From Lentzea jiangxiensis (GTDB lineage: Bacteria > Actinomycetota > Actinomycetes > Mycobacteriales > Pseudonocardiaceae), in assembly GCF_900104175.1 (NCBI RefSeq), contig NZ_FNIX01000001.1:1439975-1503974 (forward strand): 64,000 nucleotides of DNA. Reading direction: 5' to 3'. This document shows positions 26,339-34,900 of this stretch, in pieces. The notes below the pieces were generated by a model. The model searched no databases. It worked only from the letters and a program-made list of their open reading frames with translations, and had not been told where the DNA came from. The first letter of the stretch is position 1. Each line of letters begins with the position of its first letter. The translations under genes and the position numbers were made by a program.

Positions 26339-29011
26339 GTGACTACCTCAGACGTGAAGCGGCTCCTGCTCATCGACGGTCACTCGATGGCCTACCGAGC
26401 GTTCTACGCCCTGCCCGCCGAGAACTTCGTGACGAAGACGGGCCAGGTCACGAACGCCGTGTACGGGTTCACGTCCATGTTGATCAACATCCTGCGCGAC
26501 GAGAAACCGACCCACGTGGCGGTGGCGTTCGACGTCTCGCGCAAGACGTTCCGCTCCGAGCAGTACCCCGAGTACAAGGCCGGTCGCACCAAGACGCCGG
26601 ACGAGTTCCGCAGCCAGGTCTCCCTGATCCAGGACGTGCTCGCCACGCTCCGCATCCCCACGATGGAGAAGGAGAACTACGAGGCGGACGACATCATCGC
26701 GACCCTGACCACGCAGGCCGTGGCGCAGGGCGTCGAGGTGGAGATCGTCACCGGCGACCGGGACGCGTTCCAGCTGGTCAACGACAAGGTCACGGTGCTG
26801 TACCCGGTCAAGGGCGTCTCGGAGATGGGGCGGTTCACGCCCGCGTACGTCGAGGAGAAGCACGGTGTGCGCCCCGACCAGTACGCGGACTACGCGGCGG
26901 TGCGCGGCGACTCGTCGGACAACCTGCCGAACACGCCGGGCGTCGGCCCGAAGACGATCATCAAGCTGCTCAACCAGTTCGGCGGTCTCAACGAGCTCGT
27001 CGACCGCGTCGACGAGGTGCCGGGCAAGGTCGGCGAGGCGCTGCGCGGCAACCTGGCGAACATCATCATGAACCGCCAGCTCACCGAGCTGGTCAAGGAC
27101 GTCGAGCTGCCGTACACGATCGACGGCCTCGAGGTGCAGCAGTGGGACCGCGACGCCGTGCACGCGCTGTTCGACGAGCTGGAGTTCCGCGTCCTGCGCG
27201 ACCGTCTCTTCCAGACCCTGACGACGGCGGAGCCCGAGGCCGAGGAGGGCTTCGAGGTCTCCGGCGGTGCCATCCCCGCCGGCACGCTCGAGGCGTGGCT
27301 CGGCGAGAACGCGAGCAGGACCCGGGTGGGCGTCGCCCTGCGCATCACGACCGAACTGGAGGGCGTCGCGCTGTGCACGGCCACCGGTGAGGGTGGCTAC
27401 GTCGACGTCACGCAGCTGAACGAGGCCGACGAGCAGGCGCTCGCCGCGTGGCTGGCCGACGAGGGCGTGGCGAAGGCGGGCCACGACCTGAAGCTGCCGT
27501 TGCGCCGCGTGCGCGCCCGCGGGTGGAAGCTGCGCGGCCTGACGTCGGACACGGCGCTGGCCGCCTACCTGGTGCGTCCCGGCCAGCGCTCGTTCGCGCT
27601 CGACGACCTGGCGCTGCGCTACCTCAAGCGCGAGCTGCGCGCGGAGGAGTCCGGCGACGGCCAGCTGTCGCTGCTCTCCGACGAGTCCGAGGAGGCGCAG
27701 AAGCTCGCGACCAGCACGATCCTGCGCGCGCGTGCCGTCGCCGAGCTCGCGGACCGCCTCGACGAGGAACTGGTCGCGATCGGCGGCACCGACCTGCTCG
27801 CGACCCTCGAGCTGCCGCTCATGAACGTGCTCGACGAGGTGGAGGCGGTCGGCATCGCGATCGACGTCGAGCACCTCTCCGAGCTGGAGGCGCACTTCGC
27901 CGCGGGCGTGAAGCAGGCGGCCCAGGACGCGTACTCGGTGATCGGCAAGGAGATCAACCTCGGCAGCCCGAAGCAGCTGCAGACGGTCCTCTTCGACGAG
28001 CTGAACATGCCGAAGACGAAGAAGACGAAGACCGGCTACACCACGGACGCGGACGCGCTGCAGAACCTGTTCGAGCAGACCGAGCACCCGTTCCTGCAGC
28101 ACCTGCTCTCGCACCGCGACGTCACGAGGCTCAAGTCCACTGTGGACGGACTGTTGAAGTCGGTGGCGGACGACGGCCGCATCCACACGACGTTCCACCA
28201 GACGATCGCCGCGACGGGCCGGCTGTCCTCGACGGACCCGAACCTGCAGAACATCCCGATCCGCACGGACGAGGGCCGCCGCATCCGGCAGGCGTTCGTC
28301 GTCGGCGAGGGCTACGCGGAGCTGATGACCGCGGACTACAGCCAGATCGAGATGCGGATCATGGCCACGCTGTCCGCCGACGAGGGCCTCATCGCGGCGT
28401 TCAACAGCGGCGAGGACCTGCACACGTACGTGGCCTCGCAGGCGTTCGCCATCCCCACCTCCGAGGTGACGGGTGAGATGCGCCGCCGCATCAAGGCGAT
28501 GTCGTACGGCCTCGCGTACGGCCTGTCGGTGTTCGGCCTGTCGCAGCAGCTGCACATCCCGACCGAAGAGGCCCGCGAGCAGATGGAGGCGTACTTCGCC
28601 CGCTTCGGCGGAGTGCGCGACTACCTCAACGAGATCGTCGAGAAGGCCCGCAAGGACGGCTACACCGAGACCGTCCTCGGCCGCCGCCGCTACCTGCCGG
28701 ACCTGACGTCGGACAACCGCCAGCGCCGCGAGATGGCCGAGCGCATGGCCCTCAACGCGCCGATCCAGGGCAGCGCCGCCGACATCATCAAGGTGGCCAT
28801 GCTGGGCGTCTACCGAGCACTGGAGTCCTCGGGCCTGCGCTCGCGGATGCTCCTGCAGGTCCACGACGAACTGGTGCTGGAGGTCGCCGAGGGCGAGCGC
28901 GAGGCCGTCGAGGCCCTCGTGCGCGACCAAATGGGCAACGCCTACCAGCTGCGGGTCCCGCTCGAGGTCTCGGTCGGCGTGGGCCGCTCCTGGGACGACG
29001 CCGCCCACTAG
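26339..29011 (+). CDS. polA: DNA polymerase I
   Basis: An 890-residue DNA repair and Okazaki-processing polymerase. The 5'-3' exonuclease domain (about 1-300) has LLIDGHSMAYRAFYAL, YEADDIIATL and DSSDNLPNTPGVGPKT. The middle domain (about 310-490) lacks the Asp-x-Glu metal motif of proofreading enzymes, as in other actinobacteria. The polymerase domain has motif A DYSQIEMRI (about 666), motif B around RRRIKAMSYGLAYG (about 714) and motif C QVHDELVLE (about 841). GTG 26339 lies seven bases after TAGACT (26326-26331), so the message is probably leaderless; the frame stays open to 25889 but enters the divergent gene. Confidence 0.97.
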   Translation: MTTSDVKRLLLIDGHSMAYRAFYALPAENFVTKTGQVTNAVYGFTSMLINILRDEKPTHVAVAFDVSRKTFRSEQYPEYKAGRTKTPDEFRSQVSLIQDVLATLRIPTMEKENYEADDIIATLTTQAVAQGVEVEIVTGDRDAFQLVNDKVTVLYPVKGVSEMGRFTPAYVEEKHGVRPDQYADYAAVRGDSSDNLPNTPGVGPKTIIKLLNQFGGLNELVDRVDEVPGKVGEALRGNLANIIMNRQLTELVKDVELPYTIDGLEVQQWDRDAVHALFDELEFRVLRDRLFQTLTTAEPEAEEGFEVSGGAIPAGTLEAWLGENASRTRVGVALRITTELEGVALCTATGEGGYVDVTQLNEADEQALAAWLADEGVAKAGHDLKLPLRRVRARGWKLRGLTSDTALAAYLVRPGQRSFALDDLALRYLKRELRAEESGDGQLSLLSDESEEAQKLATSTILRARAVAELADRLDEELVAIGGTDLLATLELPLMNVLDEVEAVGIAIDVEHLSELEAHFAAGVKQAAQDAYSVIGKEINLGSPKQLQTVLFDELNMPKTKKTKTGYTTDADALQNLFEQTEHPFLQHLLSHRDVTRLKSTVDGLLKSVADDGRIHTTFHQTIAATGRLSSTDPNLQNIPIRTDEGRRIRQAFVVGEGYAELMTADYSQIEMRIMATLSADEGLIAAFNSGEDLHTYVASQAFAIPTSEVTGEMRRRIKAMSYGLAYGLSVFGLSQQLHIPTEEAREQMEAYFARFGGVRDYLNEIVEKARKDGYTETVLGRRRYLPDLTSDNRQRREMAERMALNAPIQGSAADIIKVAMLGVYRALESSGLRSRMLLQVHDELVLEVAEGEREAVEALVRDQMGNAYQLRVPLEVSVGVGRSWDDAAH

Positions 29012-29158
29012 CCGCGGAAGCGACAGCCCGTCATCCCGGTCAGGGGTGGCGGGCTGTGGCTCGAGGAGGTGCTTCCAGGGCCTCGTGATCGGCAGCGTTC
29101 ACACCGGTCGGCTCGACCCTGCGCGGGCGGGTGACGCCAGTCGCGGTCGCACGCGAAC

Positions 29159-29417
29159 GTGTTGCCCTGCAACGAGACTGGGGAGACCTCCGGCTCCCAC
29201 GATGTCCCGGACTGCATCGCGATCGACGAGGTCGACCAGCAGGCGCTGTTCCGCCGGGGCGCCGCAGTCGTGCACCACGGTGCCGGCACCACCACGACGG
29301 CCGCGGCGGTCGGAACACCGCAGGCCGTGCTGCCGCACGTGTGCGACCAGTCCTGCGGCCGCGCGGATCCGCGGCGACGGTGCGGCAGTGGCCGCCGAAC
29401 GCCTCATGGCGTTGTGA
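29159..29417 (+). pseudogene. Remnant of a GT1 (macrolide-type) glycosyltransferase
   Basis: A decayed C-terminal piece of a GT-B glycosyltransferase. One frame (from about 29186) reads [19 protein letters not shown], then [20 protein letters not shown] and [10 protein letters not shown], which is the nucleotide-sugar-binding signature of the MGT/UGT family. At about 29352 the homology jumps to another frame reading [18 protein letters not shown] and stops at 29417, the normal family end; about 15-20 residues are missing between. No N-terminal acceptor domain is present upstream. It fills the gap between polA and the Hsp70-like gene. Confidence 0.75.
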
Positions 29418-29493
29418 CCGCACCAAGAAGGAAATGAACCGCGCCATGTGAGACGTACGTGTTGTGGGTGTCCGCAGTGAGGGGTGACCCGCA

Positions 29494-30555
29494 ATGTCCT
29501 ACCAGGTTGGGCTCGATCTCGGATCCGCAAGCACCACCGTCGCCACCACCCGTGGCGTCACGACCGGCAGCAGGCGTCAGCAGGCGCCTGCCAGGGAGAT
29601 CGCGCACGTCCTCGACGGCCTCGCGCAGCGGTACGGGGAGCCGCCGAGCCGTGTCGCGCTGACGCATCCGCTGTGCTGGCCGCACGAACACCTCGAACAG
29701 CTCCGGCGCGACCTGATCGACGAGGGGCGCGCGGACGTGTTGTTCGTGCCGGCGCCGCACGCCGCCGCCATCGCGTTCGACGCCGACGTGCGGATGCCTG
29801 AGCACAGCACCGTGGCGGTGTTCGACTTCGGTGCCACCGGGTGTGACATCACGGTGTTGCGCAAGCAGGGCGTGGTGTTGCTGGCCGGGCAGCCGGAACG
29901 GGTGGAGGTCGGCGGCTTCGGGCTCGACGAGCTGGTGGCGGAGCACGTCATCGCGAAGATCGGCACGCACAGCATGGAGCTCGTGCGCAGCTGCGTCGAG
30001 GCGAAGGAGCTGCTCGGCAGCTACCCGGAGGTCCGGATCCCCTACGTCGCGCACGGCGAGGTGTGCGAGGTGCGGCTCAGCCGGCTGGAGTTCGAGGCGG
30101 TCATCCGGCCGTCGGTCGAGATGGTGGTCGACGCGCTCGAACGCGTGGCGGCGAGCGCGGGGCCGGGCCTGCCGGACGTCGTCCTGCTCGTCGGCGGCTC
30201 GTCGCGGATCCCGCTGGTGACGAGGGAGATCAGCGAACGGCTGGGCATCCCGGTGATGAGGGCGCCGGACGGCGCTGCGGCGATGGGCGCGCACCTGGAA
30301 GCCCGGCGGCTCGAACCCGAACCCGCGGACGGGCACGCCGCCGAGGTGCCCGCGCCTCGCCGCGAGGAGGAGCGCCAGCGCGGCCTGCCGACCACGCCGT
30401 TCATCGCGGCGGGGCTGCTCGCCCTCGTCCTGGGCGGCGGGTGGGCGGCGCACCGGGCGTGGGACGAGCAGAAGGTGATCGTGGAGAACACCAGCGTGCG
30501 GCTGGAGCCGCCCGGGACGGCCGAGCTGCCCCGGATCAGCGCACCCGCGCCCTGA
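29494..30555 (+). CDS. Membrane-anchored Hsp70/actin-like ATPase
   Basis: A 353-residue protein of the actin-like ATPase fold. Phosphate 1 is GLDLGSASTTVA (about 6-17), phosphate 2 VAVFDFGATGCDITVL, and the adenosine site VVLLVGGSSRIPLV. Instead of the Hsp70 substrate-binding domain it has a charged linker and one transmembrane helix (about 302-322), ending with a short outer tail. The ATPase part is shorter than in DnaK (about 380): the segment after phosphate 1 goes directly to VALTHPLCW. Its last 20 bp overlap the opposite PLP-enzyme gene. Such anchored Hsp70-like proteins occur in actinomycetes; the role is not known to me. Confidence 0.8.
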   Translation: MSYQVGLDLGSASTTVATTRGVTTGSRRQQAPAREIAHVLDGLAQRYGEPPSRVALTHPLCWPHEHLEQLRRDLIDEGRADVLFVPAPHAAAIAFDADVRMPEHSTVAVFDFGATGCDITVLRKQGVVLLAGQPERVEVGGFGLDELVAEHVIAKIGTHSMELVRSCVEAKELLGSYPEVRIPYVAHGEVCEVRLSRLEFEAVIRPSVEMVVDALERVAASAGPGLPDVVLLVGGSSRIPLVTREISERLGIPVMRAPDGAAAMGAHLEARRLEPEPADGHAAEVPAPRREEERQRGLPTTPFIAAGLLALVLGGGWAAHRAWDEQKVIVENTSVRLEPPGTAELPRISAPAP

Positions 30556-31762
30556 TCTCGCGCAGTGTCCTGTCGAGCTCCTCCGGGGTGTTGAGGATCG
30601 ACGTGCCGATCCGCGCGTACGGGATCCGGTAGGCCGCGGTGGTGATCTGGATCTGCTTGCGCGCCAGGTGTTCCACGAGCTCGGTCCCGGTGTGGCCGGG
30701 GACGTCGAAGCACACGAGGCCCGCGGAGACCGCCGGGTCGCGCGGGGTGTGGACGACGACGCCGGGGATCTCGGCCAGGCCGGCGGAGAACCGGCCGGCC
30801 AGCTCGGCGATGCGGGCCGCCACCCGCTCACGGCCGAGCCGCTGGTGGAACCGCACCGCCGCCTGCACCGCGTACTGGTGCTCGAACGCGTGGAAGCCAC
30901 CTGGTCCGAGCAACGCCGTCTCGCTGCGGTCGCTCAGGCTCGGCAGCAGCGGCGTGATCTGGTCGCGCACCTCGGGGTTCACCCACACCATGCCGGTGCC
31001 GCGCGGCCCGAACAGCCACTTGTGCGTGCCCGCCACGAACACGTCGGCTCCGAGGCGTGCCGCGTCGTCGTCGACCGCTGCCAGGCCGTGCACACCGTCG
31101 ACGACGAGAAGGCAGCGGTCCTCCGCTGCCCGGCCCTTGTTGGCCTCGGTGACGACTTGCGCGCACGCCCGCACCGGCATCTTCACGCCCGTGCTCGACT
31201 GCACCCACGTGACGCCCACGGCACGGGTTCGCGGCGTGATCGAGTTCCGCAGCCGTGTCGCGACCTCGTCCTCGGTGACCTTCGCGGAGCTCTCGTAGAG
31301 GGTGCCGACCCTGACCTTCGCCCCGACGCGTCCCGCCGCCAGCCGTGCGGCCTGCTGGTGCCACGTGTGGTCCTGGTCGCTGAGCAGCACCTCCTGGTCC
31401 GCGCGCAGCTTCAGGCCGCCGTAGACGATCGAGAGCCCCATGGTCGTGTTCGGCACGAACGCGATGTCGTCCGCCGAGCCGCCGACGTACTCCCCGAGGG
31501 CGGCCGCGACCTCCTGCGCCTGCCTGAGCATCAGGTCGTGCGAGTTGGCGTCGAGCCGGCGCCGGAAGTCGTCGACGGCGTCCCGCACCTCCCGCGGGTT
31601 CGACGCGAGGTAGAAGAGCCCGAGGTTCACGAGCGCCGGGTCGAGCCGGAACTCGCGGCGCACCGCGGCCCAGTCCACTCCCCGCGCGGCCGACGACGCG
31701 GTCGGCGCGACGGCGAGCAGCCCGGCCCCGACGAGGAAGTCACGACGATCCATGCCGTCCAT
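30536..31762 (-). CDS. Tat-exported class V aminotransferase-fold PLP enzyme
   Basis: A 408-residue PLP protein of the cysteine desulfurase/isopenicillin N epimerase-like class V family. The N-terminus DRRDFLVGAGLLAVAPTAS is a twin-arginine signal, so the enzyme is folded with its cofactor before export. The PLP lysine is Lys248 in AGTHKWLFGPRGTG; LLVVDGVHGLAAVD supplies the aspartate contacting the pyridine ring. ATG 31762 is used; ATG 31753 would place the Tat motif at the very start. An exported class V PLP enzyme is unusual, and the substrate is unknown. Confidence 0.83.
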   Translation of the reverse strand: MDGMDRRDFLVGAGLLAVAPTASSAARGVDWAAVRREFRLDPALVNLGLFYLASNPREVRDAVDDFRRRLDANSHDLMLRQAQEVAAALGEYVGGSADDIAFVPNTTMGLSIVYGGLKLRADQEVLLSDQDHTWHQQAARLAAGRVGAKVRVGTLYESSAKVTEDEVATRLRNSITPRTRAVGVTWVQSSTGVKMPVRACAQVVTEANKGRAAEDRCLLVVDGVHGLAAVDDDAARLGADVFVAGTHKWLFGPRGTGMVWVNPEVRDQITPLLPSLSDRSETALLGPGGFHAFEHQYAVQAAVRFHQRLGRERVAARIAELAGRFSAGLAEIPGVVVHTPRDPAVSAGLVCFDVPGHTGTELVEHLARKQIQITTAAYRIPYARIGTSILNTPEELDRTLREIRARVR

Positions 31763-31818
31763 TGGACAGCGGCACGGGCGCCGGTGCGAAGGGCTATCCG
31801 GCCGGAACCCGCACGAGT

Positions 31819-32265
31819 TCACTCCCTGGCTGTCACCTGCACGTCACGCGCGGTCAGCTCCACGCCGCACCCGGTGCACTCGACCTTCGCGCGCACGCCG
31901 CCCCCGCAGTCGCGGTGGTGCAGGTGGAACGACTCCTCCTCGTCCGGGGCCATCCACTTCTCGCCCCACGTCCGCAGCGCCATCAGCACCGGGTAGAGGT
32001 CGCGGCCCTTCTCGGTGAGCCGGTACTCGTGCCGCGTGCGGCCGTCCTCGTGGTACGGCACGCGCTTGAGCACGTTCTCCTGCAGCAGCACGTTCAGCCG
32101 GTCGGTCAGGACGCTGCGCGAGATGTCCATGGTGGCCTGGAAGTCCTCGAAGCGGCGGGTGCCCAGGAAGATCTGGCGGAGCAGCAGCAGCGTCCAGCGC
32201 TCGCCCAGCAGCGCCGCGGGGCGGCTCAGCGTGCAGGGCATGCTCGCGAAACTCGAGTACGGCAT
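31819..32265 (-). CDS. HxlR-family transcriptional regulator
   Basis: A 148-residue winged helix regulator. The HxlR core runs LLGERWTLLLLRQIFLGTRR, FEDFQ, ISRSVLTDRLNVLLQ and the wing YHEDGRTRHEYRLTEKGRDL. The C-terminus adds a small cysteine/histidine cluster (HHRDCGGG, ECTGCG) that could bind metal or sense redox. ATG 32265 is six bases after TATCCT (32272-32277), giving a leaderless mRNA. It is divergent from a GNAT gene, with two matching palindromes between them that probably are its operators. Confidence 0.9.
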   Translation of the reverse strand: MPYSSFASMPCTLSRPAALLGERWTLLLLRQIFLGTRRFEDFQATMDISRSVLTDRLNVLLQENVLKRVPYHEDGRTRHEYRLTEKGRDLYPVLMALRTWGEKWMAPDEEESFHLHHRDCGGGVRAKVECTGCGVELTARDVQVTARE

Positions 32266-32285
32266 GACACCAGGATATCCCTTGC

Positions 32286-32324
32286 GTTCGATTTTCGAAC
32301 TCAGCTACAGTTCGGATTCCGAAC
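32286..32324. promoter_or_regulatory. Twin 15-bp palindromes, probable HxlR operators
   Basis: GTTCGATTTTCGAAC (32286-32300) and GTTCGGATTCCGAAC (32310-32324) are perfect palindromes of one consensus, GTTCGRWTTYCGAAC, repeated 24 bp apart and each followed by TCAG. They lie between the divergent HxlR and GNAT genes, upstream of both starts. Two same-face dimer sites suggest cooperative binding by the HxlR protein, autoregulation, and control of the acetyltransferase. Confidence 0.7.
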
Positions 32325-32342
32325 TCAGAGGGGTCGATCCTC

Positions 32343-32855
32343 ATGCGCGTCACCGAGCTCAACCGCGACACCGCGCCGGAAGCTGTCGACGCGGTGTTCG
32401 CGGGACTCTCCGCCCGAAGCCGCTACCTGCGCTTCCACTCACCGACGCCGCGGCTGACGGCCTCGGCCCGCCGCGTGCTGACCGACGTGGACGGGGAACG
32501 GCACGCGGCCGTGTGCGCCCGCATCGGCGGTGACCCGGTCGGCATCGCGAGGGTGATCAAGACCGGCGGCTGCGGGGCGGAGATCGCGGTCGCCGTGGTC
32601 GACCTCTGGCAACGCCGCGGTGTGGGTCGCCGGTTGCTGGAGGAGCTGACCTCGGTCGCGGCCCGGCTGGGCGTCGCGGAGCTGCGCGGCACCGTGCTCC
32701 CGGACAACCACGCGATGCTCGCGCTCGTGCGCAAGGTGCTGCCCGGCGTGCGGCTGACCAGGGAGGACGACGCCGTCGAGCTGAGCTACCCGCTCGCCTG
32801 GGCCCTCGCCGAGATCTCGGACGCCGACCTTGTGGACAGCTTGCAGAGAACTTAG
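32343..32855 (+). CDS. GNAT-family N-acetyltransferase
   Basis: A 170-residue acetyltransferase using acetyl-CoA. Motif A, which holds the pyrophosphate, is VDLWQRRGVGRRLLEEL (about 87-103); the preceding strand is AEIAVAV and the following VLPDNHAMLALVRKVLPG is the usual family continuation. ATG 32343. Regulated with, and probably by, the divergent HxlR protein through the twin palindromes upstream. The acceptor is unknown. Confidence 0.85.
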   Translation: MRVTELNRDTAPEAVDAVFAGLSARSRYLRFHSPTPRLTASARRVLTDVDGERHAAVCARIGGDPVGIARVIKTGGCGAEIAVAVVDLWQRRGVGRRLLEELTSVAARLGVAELRGTVLPDNHAMLALVRKVLPGVRLTREDDAVELSYPLAWALAEISDADLVDSLQRT

Positions 32856-32879
32856 AGACGACGGCCGGAGCATGGCCGC

Positions 32880-33350
32880 GTGACCACCGCTCGTGCCACC
32901 GGCCGCCTGATCACCCGTCCCGAGATCGTGGAGCGCGCCTGCTCGTGGGTGCGCGACTCGGTCCCGTACAGCCAGACCTCGTTCCACCGCAACGAGCACG
33001 GCCTCTACCGCGCCGACTGCTCCGGCTTCGTCTCGATGGCGTGGGCGCTGCCCGGCAGGCCCGGGCACCGCCACGGCGGCCTGGACACGCCTGGGCTCGC
33101 GGGCGTGAGCAGCCTGATCTCGCTCCGGGAGCTGCGGGCGGGGGACGTGGTCATCCGCGCGGAGGGCACGAACCTCACGCGGCACGTCGTGATCTTCGCC
33201 GCGTGGGCGGCGGAGCCGGGGACGTACTGGGCGTACGAACAGGCCGGTGGTCACCGCACTCGGTTGCGCGCGCTGACCTATCCCTACGGGACGGGCGCGG
33301 AACTCTACGTCCCGCGCCGCTACCTGAGCGTTCTGGAAGAGCCGTGCTAG
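32880..33350 (+). CDS. NlpC/P60-like cysteine peptidase-fold protein, no signal peptide
   Basis: A 156-residue single-domain protein. The nucleophile region is RADCSGFVSMAWAL (Cys46), and a histidine follows in TRHVVIFAAWA, the order expected for NlpC/P60 enzymes that cut cell-wall peptides. There is no signal peptide or membrane helix, so it is either cytosolic or exported by a route I cannot see. GTG 32880 is used. The next gene carries the same domain with a signal peptide, so the two come from a tandem duplication. Confidence 0.75.
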   Translation: MTTARATGRLITRPEIVERACSWVRDSVPYSQTSFHRNEHGLYRADCSGFVSMAWALPGRPGHRHGGLDTPGLAGVSSLISLRELRAGDVVIRAEGTNLTRHVVIFAAWAAEPGTYWAYEQAGGHRTRLRALTYPYGTGAELYVPRRYLSVLEEPC

Positions 33351-33433
33351 TCCACGCCAACGGTGAAAATCCACAGGAACGAGGAACGTTCGACCGGACC
33401 AAAACTTCACATCGCCTTGCTACCGTGACCGGC

Positions 33434-34900
33434 ATGAAACGGTGGGGGATGTTGGCGGTAGCCGCGGCGGCCATCACGTTCGGGTCGACGCTGGCCATGC
33501 CCGACGTCGCTGTCGCCGCCGAGGGTGGCGTGATCTGCGGGACGTACGAAGCCAACTCCAAGATCACGCGCAGCGAGGTCCTGGCGCGCTCGCGCACGTG
33601 GATCAGCGCGCGCGTCCCGTACAGCCAGGCCGACTGCTTCGGCAACAGGTACGGCGCCTACCGCACCGACTGCTCCGGCTTCGTCTCGATGGCCTGGGGC
33701 CTGCGCATCTCCTACACCACGCACATCCTCGAGCAGGTCGCGCACCGCATCGACTGGGAGGACCTCCGTCCCGGCGACGCGCTCAACGACCGCGAGAGCC
33801 ACGTCGCGCTGTTCATCGGCTGGGCCGACGCGGCCAAGACGCGGCCGATCGTCCGCGAGCAGGCCGGGCCGGACGGCAGCCGGACCGTTCAGCGCGTGTG
33901 GAGCGCGAGCACGGCCCGTCAGTACGTGCCGCTGCGCTACAACAACATCGTCGAGGCCGGCGGCGCCGGCTCCGGCAGCGAGACGCCGGTGACGGACAAG
34001 CTCGTCGTCAGCTCCGGCCCGCAGATCTCGAACACCGGCCAGCAGCAGCTCGAGGTCTTCGCCCGTGACGCGGACGGCGCGGTCATCACGAACTTCCACA
34101 AGACCAGCCGCTGGAACGGGTGGCAGCAGCTCGGCTCCGAGCACTTCGCGGGCGACCCGGTCGCGCTGATGAACCCGCAGACGAAGATCGTCGAGGTGTT
34201 CGCGCGCGGCACCGACGACCGGATCTACCGCCGCGTCGACGGACGCTGGGCCGCGCTCGGCGACACGGTCGTCGCGGGCGACCCGGCCCTGCAGTGGAAC
34301 GACCGGACGAAGGCCGTCGAGGTCTTGGCCCGCGGCGTGGACGGCTCGCTGCTGCGCTTCACGGACAAGTGGGCGCAGGTCGGCGACCGCAAGATCCAGG
34401 GCACCCCGGTCGTCGCCGAGAACGACGTCTACGCGCGCTCCTCCGACGACAAGCTCGTCAAGTGGGACGGCACGACCTGGCGGGACCAGGGCGACAAGAA
34501 GATCGTGAGCGACCCCAGCGTCGCCGTCGACCAGGTCTTCGTGCGCACCGAGTCCGGCAGCGTCGAGCAGTACGCGGCGGGCGTCTGGACCTCGCTCGGC
34601 GGCAAGGGCACCGGCGCCCCGTCGGCGGTCTACAACTCGACGACCGGCTCCATCGACGTCGTGCAGCTCGGCGAGGGCGGCTTCGTCGAGCACTCCCGCG
34701 CGGCCGACAAGGGCTGGACCACGTGGGCGCGACTCGGCACCGCCAAGGTCGCCGAGGCGCCGAGCGCGATGTACCACGCGCAGACGAAGACCGTCGAGGT
34801 CTTCGCCCGCACCGAGGACGGCAAGCTGGTCCGCCGCTTCCACAAGGAGAAGGCCGGCTGGAGCCAGTGGGCGCTGCTCAGCGACCGCGGCATCAGCTGA
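33434..34900 (+). CDS. Secreted NlpC/P60-like protein with seven-repeat beta-propeller
   Basis: A 488-residue exported protein. The signal peptide ends near residue 28 (DVAVAAEGG). The NlpC/P60-like domain (about 33-175) has YRTDCSGFVSMAWGL with the nucleophile cysteine and SHVALFIGW with the histidine. After a Gly/Ser linker come seven repeats of the pattern VEVFARGTDDRIYRR, VEVLARGVDGSLLRF and so on, ending VEVFARTEDGKLVRRF, consistent with a seven-bladed PLL-type sugar-binding propeller. ATG 33434 is seven bases after TACCGT (33421-33426), a leaderless signal. It probably targets the enzyme to cell-wall or glycan surfaces. Confidence 0.83.
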   Translation: MKRWGMLAVAAAAITFGSTLAMPDVAVAAEGGVICGTYEANSKITRSEVLARSRTWISARVPYSQADCFGNRYGAYRTDCSGFVSMAWGLRISYTTHILEQVAHRIDWEDLRPGDALNDRESHVALFIGWADAAKTRPIVREQAGPDGSRTVQRVWSASTARQYVPLRYNNIVEAGGAGSGSETPVTDKLVVSSGPQISNTGQQQLEVFARDADGAVITNFHKTSRWNGWQQLGSEHFAGDPVALMNPQTKIVEVFARGTDDRIYRRVDGRWAALGDTVVAGDPALQWNDRTKAVEVLARGVDGSLLRFTDKWAQVGDRKIQGTPVVAENDVYARSSDDKLVKWDGTTWRDQGDKKIVSDPSVAVDQVFVRTESGSVEQYAAGVWTSLGGKGTGAPSAVYNSTTGSIDVVQLGEGGFVEHSRAADKGWTTWARLGTAKVAEAPSAMYHAQTKTVEVFARTEDGKLVRRFHKEKAGWSQWALLSDRGIS

